Shown: positions 34,011-45,300 of the stretch, in pieces | How the letters are laid out: each line of letters starts with the position of its first letter | Numbering within the stretch: the first letter of the stretch is position 1 | NCBI GenBank assembly: GCA_031002005.1 | Contig: CM061914.1 | Location: 18,772,148 to 18,836,147 of the forward strand | Origin: Vandiemenella viatica | Taxonomy: Eukaryota > Arthropoda > Insecta > Orthoptera > Morabidae | Direction: 5' to 3' | DNA length: 64,000 nt | Notes under the pieces: generated by a model | Told to the model about the DNA's origin: nothing | What the model saw: only the letters and a program-made list of their open reading frames with translations | Database searches by the model: none | Position numbers and translations under genes: made by a program

Positions 34011-34592
34011 TTTGTTATTCCCTCAACGTCAAGAACTTGGATCTATCATAGTTTTGTTGGTACAAATGTTAAATATCAGGATCACCCCTACATTTTCTGT
34101 CATGAAAGCTTTGTTAAAGATATTAATATGTAAATACAAAAATTTCCTAAAAGTGAGACAAGTTTGGGGATGAAGAATAGGAGGAATGCAGTAACACTCT
34201 TGTTCAAGAGGCAAAGGAAGTATGTGGTATGACAGGTAATAAGGAAACTGCATGGTGGAATAATGAAGTCAAGACGGCTGCTCAACTGAGGAATAAGGCA
34301 AAGAGATTATTAGACTTGGAAAAGCAGAAGACTCGTTCCTACAGAGATGAGGAAAAAATTAAATCAATGGCGCAAGTATATACAGAACACAAACTTATGG
34401 CTCCACAAATAATTGAGGATGAGAAAAACAAGAAGTGGGAGGAATTTTCCCTGAAATTTGAAGAAGATGACAAAGGAAATAAAAAAAGTTATACAAAAGA
34501 GTTAAAAATAGGAGAGGACACCAAGAATCAGTGAATGCATTAGAAAAAAAAATGGAGTAGGGATAAGGAACATAAGAAAGATCAGGGAAGAA

Positions 34593-35060
34593 ATGGGACA
34601 GTATTTTGATAAACTGTTAAATGATGATGCAGTGAATACATATTCTAGGGATTTAAAACGGCTTATTGAAACAGAAGCCATGCGACATGTAGAACCTCCT
34701 ATAATCTGGTCTGAAGTTGAAGTTGCCTTGAAATCCACGCAGAAGGGTAAATCGCACGGTTATGACGAGGTTAACTCAGACATGATCTTTACAGCAAGAA
34801 TGCTAATTGAAAAACATCTAGAAAGGGGTAATGAAATCATCAATGTCTTCCTTGATGTCGAAAAGGCCTATGATCGCATAGCAAGAGAAAAAATTTGGGA
34901 TTGCCTAGAACAAAGAAAGGTACCGGGATCCGTAATCAACAAGATCAAAATTCTGTATGAAAACATAAAAGCCTGTGAGCAAATAGACATCGGAGAGAGC
35001 AAGTGGTCTGAGGAGTACAACAGGGAAGTGCTCCGTCACCTCTACGCTTCATTGCTGTGA
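34593..35060 (+). pseudogene. LINE reverse transcriptase fragment
   Basis: The longest open piece of the 34060-35920 LINE: 155 codons covering the RT fingers and palm start (FLDVEKAYDRIAREKIW) and LYENIKACEQ. The frame is lost at 35060, just before the FADDV catalytic box. Confidence 0.8.
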
Positions 35061-35892
35061 TGGAGGACATCTTGAAGAATTTCAAAGAAGTGTATGGGAA
35101 AGAAACAAAAGCCCTAGTCTTTGCTGATGATGTCATGATTTGCGGTGAAAGTGCAGAAGAAGTGCTTGGAACAAGCTGTTTGAGGAGTATGGACTGAAAA
35201 TCAAACAGCGTAAGATGGTGGTCATGGCAACAGGTAGAGGGACTTCTAATGTGAATATTTACCTAAACAATCAACAACTTACAAATGTTTACAAATATCT
35301 TGGCAGTACTCTGAGTAAAGACGATGTTGACGACATTTATCGATGTTAATAAATGTGAGATTACAAACGGAAACAAAAATGCAGCAGTCTTTTATAACTG
35401 GGTGAGAGCCCTGTTGTGGGACAACAAAGTGCAAACATACACTACTGAAAACCTATTACATCCCAATATTGACTTATGCACTAGAAACATGTAACCTACC
35501 CAGAAGAGACAATAGTAGACTTCAAGTTTCTGAAATGAAGTTTGCCCATATTATGCTTTAGGGAACATGAAAGGACAAAGTAACTAAATCAATTGTGCAA
35601 AGGCCGGTATATACATCAGTGCTGGAAAATAATTACAGCGTTCTCGCCTGAGGTGGTTTGGAAATGTTGAAAGGAAAGAGGAAGAAAGAAGAGCAAAGGT
35701 TTACTTTAATATGAACATCCAAAGGAAAAGACATGTGGGAAGGCCCAAAAAGAAATGGATAGACCAAATCAAGAAGGATCTGAAAGCGTTAGAGCATGAT
35801 TGAAGGACAATTCATGAACGTTAGCTATTCATGGACAGGAAGAAGTGGAGAGTGCTCGTGACCAGCACCTGGAAGACTGGAGCTGGAATATG

Positions 35893-35916
35893 TCATCATC
35901 ATCATCATCATCATCA
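35893..35916. repeat. ATC microsatellite (LINE tail)
   Basis: Eight tandem ATC/TCA units directly after the LINE 3' end, the usual simple-repeat tail of this LINE type. Confidence 0.9.
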
Positions 35917-36213
35917 AACACACTTAAAGTAGTTTAAATATCCCTATACATTCAAGTTGATGCTGAAACACTGAAAGGTGTGATCACATTTGTGTGTTCA
36001 TAGTGGCCCTCCCACCACCATGCGTAACAAGTGACAGGTTTATTTTCCCTATCCTTTGTTATTTTATATTGCCTAACAGCATTTTCGCTGTCACTATTAT
36101 CACATCTTACCATTATAGCATACATTCACACTGAGAAATATCTGACTACAGGACTAGGCATACTCTGTAAATGGAAGTGTTGAACATTTCAGGCTGAAAG
36201 ACTGACTACCTAC

Positions 36214-36360
36214 CTTGGCCGCTACAATGCTGAGCCCCATGCCGTTGTTGGACTTGTTGAGCTTGATGATCTTTATCTCTGGCTCCGGCAGAGGTTGCTG
36301 GGGCTGCGCGTGACCGGAGTAGCCTCCAGACCTGTTGCTCAGAGCACTCGGGCTCCGTGC
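36214..36360 (-). CDS. cno: canoe exon: linker and first half of PDZ domain
   Basis: 49 codons in phase 0. ARSPSALSNRSGGYSG is a Ser-rich linker. LPEPEIKIIKLNKSNNGMGL begins the PDZ domain, and GMGLSIVAAK is its carboxylate-binding loop and first strands (the variant GLGF position). The acceptor is CCCTTTATAG and the donor AAG then GTAGGT. The PDZ is cut by the intron after about 25 residues, so its second half must come from an exon left of 36214. None is seen, implying an intron of more than 36 kb. PDZ in this family binds nectin-like tails. Confidence 0.93.
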
Positions 36361-39300
36361 CTATAAAGGGAATACACCATCTCTCAAACTCAACAGGACA
36401 AAATAGTAAAATAAGTAAATAATTCAGGAATAATTGTATCTACATATTTCCTATTCTCTACATTGCTCCCATGTTACTTTTAAAATTTTTACGTATGTTT
36501 CTTGCAAGCAGAGAGAATAGCAGAAATATTCTTTAATAAAACAAGCTAACTGCAATGAAATATGAAAAAAAATTTGGTATAGTTTATACATTTGGATGCA
36601 AATTTGAGAAAGATAAGTATGTAACCATCTTCACTGATCACTAGCACAGTATTAAAAAAGGCTGTGTGGGACAAACTGATTATGAAAGACAAAGACTGTC
36701 ACATGTATTTTCATAACTTGCAAAACTGAGAAGGTTAGTTTAAAAAAAAAAAAGCAAGAAGATTAAATAATATAATATAAGTTGTACACAAAACAGTGAA
36801 AACTATAAAATGAACATATTTTAAATGCAGCAATAAAAGTTGGTTGAGCCTGAAGACACCAACAGTTATGCAGCAGATTCATCTGAAGGAATAGCTGATA
36901 AAACTGGCAGTTAATAGAACTAAAGGAAGAAAACCAAAGTAATAATGTGAATAGATAGAACAACTTTGATACTTCTTACATACAGATGAAGGGAGAAGAC
37001 ATACAATTACCACAGAGACTAATTTAATTTGAAATTTTTTTACACCATTTCAAACTACACTAGAAATAAAGTATGGTAGATTCATGCCACACAAACCAAC
37101 ATTTACTTCAACTCAACATTGGAAATAATGAACAATTCAAAAAATTATATTTTGTAATACCATGGCATAATTATTTAGAGTTTGATTCTGAGGTAATGGA
37201 ACCTACAGATGATTACTAAAAAAAAAACTCGTGATCTTTTTACACCCCTTGATTGATTAAGTTTGGTTTAATATTTTAATTAAAATTGCAATGGAGCACA
37301 TGCTCCGGTGACAATTTCCCCACACACTCATCCTCCCCCATTCCTGCACCCACCTACATTTGCCCTCTACAAATTTTAACTGTAAATTCTTTCAACTTTT
37401 TTTTGTAAATTATTCATAATTTCTCTTGGTAACTTATTCCAATCCCCGACACCTTTACCTAAAAAAGAAAATCTTCCCACACCCTTGTGCCTGAAATCGA
37501 GTGCCAGCTTGTGGTCATGGTCATCTTTTCCCTCCCATGTATTACTTTTAATTCATACACCAATATCTTTCCACACCTCATTACCAATATATGACTCATA
37601 CACTCCCACAACCCTCTTCACCCTCCTCCCGTCTTCCAACGAATCCCATTCCGTAAGAACGTAATGTTATCGAGTGCACTTCCAAATATTCGTGGACACT
37701 GACCCCCGGAGCGTGGTCGTGATGGGGCGTGGAGCCCATGTAGATGGTCCAGAGGCCGCCCGACGTAGGCTGCGGAGTCAGGCGACAGAGACCGGCCTGC
37801 TGGAGAGGAGTGAGGAAGTCGGAGAGCCCCTGGGGCAGTCCCCGGACCACGTCGCAGCTGTACCCGTCCTCCGGGAGCAGGAATGCCAGACGCAGCTCCG
37901 CCTCCTCCTCCAGCTGTACCTCGCGGCCGTCCTGTCGCACCAACTCGTCCGCACTCAGCTCCGCTTGCTGCAAACCACACACTCCCCCGCTTCAAATAAT
38001 GCACAACACTGTCATATACTGCTACTTAATTGCAGTGTTACTTTATAAGCATAATTTTCATCGACGTAAGAATATATTAAATGGGGATTTAAATTCTACC
38101 AACTGATGGCAGTTTATAACAAAATAAGTAAATAAAAACTCTTTAGCCGTGAATGCTAAATGCTGCAAGTTGATATTTACATGGAAGGAAAAGGTATAAT
38201 ATACCCATCAGTCACCAAAGTTGAAGGGAGGAGACCAATGGCTGAAAAAAAAAAAAAAAATCCACAAATACAGAAAATGTAATATTCAGGACAAGTCTTT
38301 CCGGAAAATAGAATCCTATAAATGGGGTCACACGGGCAGCCAATGATGGTTTTGACTTTTACCAACGAAATGGAGGTGGCGGGGAAGTATCAGTGGACAT
38401 GTTGGCTGCACAAAGTAATTAATCAAAATAAAATCCAAAAGGGGGCATGTAAATAAAGTAAAAAACTATTTTAAAAAAGGAAAAAGATAAATAGAAACCA
38501 AAACAAAACTAATGTTTCTGGATAATTTTTTGCCACTTTTACATGCCCCCTTGGAGTTTTATTTTGATTTCCTTTCTACAGTTAATATTTTCACTGCTAC
38601 GCCTCTTTTCATCCACAACAATGAAAACCATCTGTCAGTACTGTCACTAGGTCACCTTACTCATCTAGTTTCATTTCTTTGAAGGCTATAGCTTGAAATA
38701 TTTTTTTGTTCTTGCTGCCGTCCTCCAGTCAACTTTGGTGATGGTGCGTATGTTTTTCCCTTTAATGTTTGCTTTTAAAATACTCTTCAAACATACAACC
38801 CATTTTTACTTTTATTTTGAAAGAAATTTGCATGTTATTTCATTACTGTTTATAAAAAAAAACTTGGTTCCAATCACACTTTGAATGAAGAAGAAACTGT
38901 AACTCACCCTGACGCAGCTCTCGATCAGCTCCGGGGAGAGACGCGGTTCGTCCGGTGCGGGCTGGTACTGGCTGAGCAGCGCCCTCATTTGCAGAGAGTT
39001 CAGTTTGAAACAAGTTGACACCAATGCACTCAGGTCTTCAGCATTATACTTTGGTGCCTGGCAACATAATAAATATGTAAAATTTAAGTTTAGGATATTC
39101 AATAAATGTAAATCAAAGTTGTAAGATCGTAATTTTTCACAGCGTTGTATATTAATAAATTTCTCTCGGGCTTCCAGCCGTGTTAAGATGTCTCACTTGT
39201 GGGACGTTTCGAAGGCGCCTTCGAAACTTCCCACAAATGTAACATCTTAATACGGCTGGAAGCCCAAGAGAAATTTATTAGTAAATGAAAGTTAATATGT

Positions 39301-42300
39301 ATCTCACTAAGAAAGTACAGGAAAATTCATCCCAGCACTTACCGTACATTACGGAAGCCGGGTTTGACGAACACATGTAGCACAATATTTTGGCACTGAA
39401 TCTTGTACTCTTAGTGAGGTCGGAAGTGATCACACTGAATTATTGTCTTACAGGTGTTTTTCTTTGTGTTTGTCAGTCTCAGCTGTTTTATCTATGGTGT
39501 GTGTTGGGTTGAAGAATTTCATTGCTGTAAAACTTATTTTTTAAGCTTCTATCATTTTACACCTCATCAACGTTGAGGTCATTAAAGATGAGAAAGGACT
39601 AGGGACAAGGAACCGGAAGGAATTCGACAAAGGCCATTTTCGAAGGAACCGTCCCGGCATTCGCCTAGAGTGATTTGGGGAAACCGTAGAAAACCCAAAT
39701 CTGGGTGCCAGACAGGGATTTGAACCCGCGTCGTCCTGAATGTGAGGTCTGAGCATTATAGCTGAACCACCACGCTCGGTACATTTTTCTTCTTATTATT
39801 ATTGCTAAAGTAAAACTCTCACGCTTGAACTATACTAATTCATGTTTACAAGGACGGATATGAAAAGTGAACACATCAATTACCAAAGATAAATGCAGGA
39901 GGATAGTGAGGAACATAGATTATAACATTTTGATTATGAACCTCGTTCATGCAAAGAGGACAAGAAGTGCTAAGGGGTTAGTTGTGCTTACACTGATTCT
40001 CATCACATTATATTCTGCTGACAATGAAAGATTTGTTTAAAAAATGTGAATTTTGAATTTGCTTTCTGAACATTTACTTCTTTGCAACTGATTTGGTGAT
40101 TTATTATATAGATAGCTACAGTACTTCAGCAAATTATAATCCAGAAAAATATCACTCATGACTGAACATGCAAATAGTTACTATGCAACGTCTGTCCCAA
40201 AAGTATCCGGCCTTCCTACATATCTTCGCTCCCAACAATTATAGCCCCATATGCCAGGTATGAGTGTGAACAGTAAAGCTTCACGAACCCCCTAGATGCG
40301 GCAGTTGTTGTTGGGATGCCATAGTTAACGTGCAGCATGCGTTTGTTTACAAAGTGTTTAGTATATTTGTCGCAATTTGCTATCATAAAAATGACAGGAC
40401 GATCGGAGCAATGAACTTGAATTAAATTATGCTTTAAAGTTGAAAAGCGTTGTGCAGAGACCATCAAAATGATGAAGATAGTATTTAGGGACTAGGGTAT
40501 GAGCAGAACATAAATAAAAGAGTGGTATAAGCAGTTCAAATATGGCTGCACACATATTGATAGTAACCCACATTCTGGGCGGCCTTGAACAACAAAAACA
40601 CCCGATAATATCGAACTTCTGTGACTTGTGATCCATGAAGATCATTGGTCAAATATGCAAGAACTAGAATGTGATCTTGGAATACCAAAAACTGGTGTTT
40701 GGAAGATTTTAACAGAAATCTTGCAAATTTATTCTGAAATTACTATTGGTGGAGCAGAAAAATCCTTTACCTTGAAATCACTCAGAACAATTTGGAAATG
40801 TTCAATAATGATGAAAATCTGTTTATGCTCCTAAAGGTCAAACCACCAACAAAGAATATTATCTTGAAGTTATGAAAAGATTGCGTGACGCAATTATAAG
40901 AAAACGTCATGAGCTTTGGTCAAGTGGTGACTGGCTTCTTCAGCACGATAATGCGCCAGCACATGCATTGAACCTCGTTGAGCAATATTTGACAAATTCG
41001 TACAGCTCCGTCTGACTCCGTACAGTCCTGATAGAGCTCCCTGTGACTTTTAGCTGTTCCCAAAAATGCCATTCAAAGGACACCGATTCGACAACAAAGA
41101 AACACTCGAAACTAAATGACAATAGCTCAAAAGGCGATACCAAAAAATGAATTCCAGGAATGCTTTCAGAAGTGGAAAGGCCATTGGGACAGACCTCGTG
41201 TATAGGTGAGGCAACTTCAAATCCTGCTGCCAGTCTCACAGAGCAGCAGACCAGCTGGTCACCGCTCACCTGGTGACGTCGTGTTCGAGTAGCAATGTGC
41301 GACCCTGCGTCACTCGTAATAATTTCATAGCTGTCTTCCATGTTTGACTTAAGCTGAGGCCTTGATCCCAATTTATAACAATACCATTAAGTCTCATCTC
41401 TATCGCTTCTTTAGTGACACTGTCCCAAAAATTATCTGCATGGCAAAGGCATGTCAATAAATTAATAAATTTAGAAGAATTTTGTTAAAATTATTAATAA
41501 ATAAGCAGTATGTGATGGGGTATTGGTAGGATCTTATCGGTGATTGAGGCCAGGAGGTGTCTGGTATCCAGGATATTTTGCCACACAAGTTCCCATCTCT
41601 GAAGTCCAGATGAGATGGTGGTTTCAGAAAAACTCCGACAGCTCTCACTGTAATACAATCGTTGAAGTTGTTAGAGTCATAGTTGACCTCACAATAGTTT
41701 CCTCAAACTAACTCGACTTCCTCCACTCTGTTCTTCGTGGAGTAACAGTAGGCCATTGTATAACCACCCATTCTTGCCAAATGGCCGACTCCTTCTTACA
41801 CAAATAACATTTTGAACAGAAGACTTGTAAAGTGGATCCATGTTTTTGTACTTTCGTGTTTGTTTGTCCCTCTGTAATAAGTGATGGGTTATTTTCCTTA
41901 TCCTTCCTCACCTTCATTGTCACCAGAACCCTAACCATCAATATTGAATGTTAGTTAGAGACACTTTGAGATTCCAAATAAAGCAGAAGAGTTATTTACT
42001 TGAAAACCATTAATTAATAATGGAGACAATTAACTGATTCTGTGTAATACTTGAAAAATGTAGTCAATATTCCTGCTATCATTATTGTTAGTGAGGAAGG
42101 TACAACTTCACATTTAGTGAAAAATATTTTTACATCAGTTCACACACTATAGAGAAAAATTACATTGGGACCTATGGAACAATATTAATGTATGCCAGCA
42201 TAGATGGTAGTAAAATAGGGAAAAGGGGGGGGGGAGCAGTAGTGGGAATACTAGATAATGTGAAGGTATATTATCACTGAACTTTGTAGATCCACATAAT

Positions 42301-45300
42301 AACCAAGTGATGATATACATATAAATCATATTTTGAAAAATCAAAAATAGGATTTTATACATCTTATAAATATATGTTCCCTGACAACACAACCTCCTCT
42401 GAACTGGGTAGATGGGAACTAGCCTATCAGAACATCCTGGATACCAGAAATCCTCCAGGGCTCAATCTCCAATAAATTACTCCCACCAAACCCAGCACTT
42501 ATCTCTATTTACATTTCTTATATTTTATTTTTCTCTTACAGTTTTTCAAAATTGATTTATTTATATAAGAATTCCCCCCCCCCCCCCCCGTTATTATTTT
42601 GATCTACCACTTTCAATGATAATATACCATCAACAGTATCGATCCAACATTTGAGCTCCCCCCCCCCCCCCCTCCTAAATGGCCTGCGACGCCATTCACC
42701 AGACGGCTGTCTCTGTATACACTTCTGACTCTGCCTGGTGTCTCACCTTCTGCACATATAAGGCTGTTGTAGGCCGAAATATTGCGCTTCTCTTGCGTTC
42801 CTTTTTTTGTTCGTCGTCCCAGCCGCCTTCATCTGTGGTGAGTGTTGGATCATATTTCCATATCCTTCCTTATTTATATATAGGCTATATATCTCTGAGG
42901 CAGTGTCCCACAACACCCACCTCCCATAATGTTCTCCTGTTGACAAAGGGCTCATCCCGAAAATTTCTGTATCATTTGTATTTTTGTCCTTTCTACATGT
43001 TCACGTCCCACATCCATCATCTAAAGGTAAGTGGTGGCTCATTTCCCTATCCTAATTCGATTCCTTTTTGCTACTTAGTGCCTTTGATTTCAGTGGAGAT
43101 ATTTTTAACATTCCATTTCAGATTTGAGCAAGACCTTTTCAGAACTTATAGAAAAAGTGAGTTAAATTTCCTTCCCAACTTGCTATAAAAGGAAATAAAC
43201 ATTTTGTGTTCAGTGTTCATAATAATGAGAAGGGCAGAATATTTCAGGTTGTAGGAAATGAACTTAAGTATAAATTATTGGTATTATTCATCTGTAGCTA
43301 CCAGTTCCAAATTGCCTAGAGCAAAGAACACGCAATGCTGAGTCAGATATTCCTAGTCAGCACATATGTGTAGCCTTGAGTGAACAAGCTTGAACATTGC
43401 CGTCACTGTACCTTATAAATTACCATGCCACCATCTTTGATATTCTCATTCATTCCAGACATGTAGCCAAGACATCGTGTAATTCAGATGAGCAGAAGTG
43501 ATTAGATCTGCAACCCCTTGGTTGCATAACCTCATGATTGCCATATATCCACTTCTCTTAGTCTTTACTTTATAATTGCTTTGTAACTGTGCTAGTATCA
43601 TGGTAATTCTGTTTCTTATTCATGTTAGAAGTCATGATTTTGGTTGTTCTAATTATTTTAATATGTTTCATTCAAAGAAGTATCCAAAAATGGTTATTTA
43701 TTTGTGCAAGTTGGTAACACTGTCATGATGTTTCCTCACATCATAACATACTCAGAAGTGTGGAAATTTGTATGTTAGGTTTCTATGAATAAATAAGGTG
43801 TTTAGTTATACCCAGTATTGTTTGCAAAAGTTTCATTAGCTTAGCATTAGATTATGAAAACTGAGTTCAGTTATTTCGAGGGTATAGGAATATGTTCGGT
43901 GTCGGAGTATATCAGTGTGCAGCTTAATGTAAGATAGATTAATAGAGATTATATGAGTGACCACATGCATCTATGTTGAGAATACAATGTAATTAAAATA
44001 AGTTATGGTAATCCAGTGGTACCAAAGTTATCTGATGTCAGACTTACAAAATAAGTAGAGAGAACTAAATAAAATAACCCAATTATTAAAATTATAATAA
44101 AATTCTATTCCACCCAATAAGCCACCACAAATAATTGAGGATATTTGTGTACTTTGTAACACGAGTCAAACTAATTTTGTCTTCAAATAGGCCAAAGGAA
44201 AGTACAATCATTTATTTACTTACAATCCACGATATTTTATTTTATTTCTGTGATACTACAATCTCAGATCTGCAATAGATGAAAGATGGCTACATATTAA
44301 TAAAATGAGTGGTGATGTGACATTTGATTGGAAATATCTACCTAATGAGGACATTTATCAGTAACAACTAGTTTATAATATGCATCACACCCTAAAAACA
44401 TTACACTTTAGACAAGTTGTCAAAAGGAGTGAAATGCTAGTCTGATCCGTATAAAGCCGACATTCTGGCTGCTACCGCTCGCGTCCCACTCACCTGCAGC
44501 AGATGAGCCGCCTGTATGATGCGGGCGAGGTGGCAGTCCGCGGCGAGTTCGAGGCCCTGCCGCTCGGCCCACACCTCGAGCTGCGCCAGGCGGGACTTGA
44601 GGCGCAGCCCCCACTCCCGGCTGCAGTAACCCGTCCCCGTCACCACCGCGTTGAACGACCACGTGTTGACGAAGTAAAACAGCTGCGAGAACAGCTGGAT
44701 CGTCAGAGCTGCGTTCACCCTACACCTGCGTAGCAGCTCCATGGACGACGCCAAAACCTGCAGAACCTGTCGAGCACGAGCACCGGCATTCTTTATTAAG
44801 CCTCGTCAGTGATGAGGTAGTTAAGAAGCAACCGACGATAAGGAATACGGCCGTAGCCTTTTAAGGAACTGTCCTGGCATCTACCTGGAGTGATTTGGGG
44901 GAAACCGTGGAAAACCCAAATCTCAACAGACAGACGGGAATTTGAACCCAGATCATTCCGAATGTGAGGTCCTATCTTTATATCTCACTAACTAACCTGT
45001 GTACCAAGATTTTCATTCTATGCGTACACAGAGAAGTAAGTCTGTGAAATAATGTTTTTGACATTTTATGATGAAAACAGAAACAATGAGACAAGGAAGT
45101 TGCTGGAAATTTGTAAAAGGAATAGCTTGATCATTGGGATCATTTGGTATAAATTGAGCAAGGACATCTTTAGTCGACCATGCATAGTTAGACACAAAAT
45201 GGCAAAATATTCATGGATATAAAAATCATACAATCTGAGGCCTTAGCAGATGGCCATCAGGTTTAGTAACCAGACTGGGTGGAAAAAAAGAGAGAAGAAT

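Larger units (their letters stand above)
34060..35920 (+). mobile_element. LINE (RTE-like) with ATC-repeat tail
   Basis: The frames at 34229-34534 and 34593-35060 give the endonuclease-RT linker (TAWWNNEVKTAAQLRNKAKR), then KGKSHGYDEVNSDM (mutated KAPGPDEI), INVFLDVEKAYDRI (palm) and, in the next frame, ALVFADDVMICGE, the catalytic box. The C-terminal part (RLRWFGNVERK, RGRPKKKW-type) runs to 35830, followed by seven to eight ATC units at 35893-35916. Several frameshifts; dead. Confidence 0.85.
39058..44493 (-). other. canoe intron, 5436 bases, repeat-filled
   Basis: Largest intron seen between exons. It holds a hairpin MITE (39153-39280), a SINE (39552-39781), a mariner relic (40183-41202), a possible Penelope-like fragment (41266-41456) and two poly-C runs (42574-42589 and 42658-42672). 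The rest is AT-rich with no exon. Confidence 0.7.

Noticed and set aside
35890..35920. CRISPR-like or regulatory repeat
   Set aside because: It is a simple ATC microsatellite at a LINE end.
37674..38106. Plus-strand open frames of 120-124 codons
   Set aside because: They are antisense shadows of the canoe DIL exon at 37704-37967.
40940..41371. Minus-strand 143-codon frame as a gene
   Set aside because: Most of it lies antisense to the mariner relic; only the separate 41266-41456 frame has any family resemblance.
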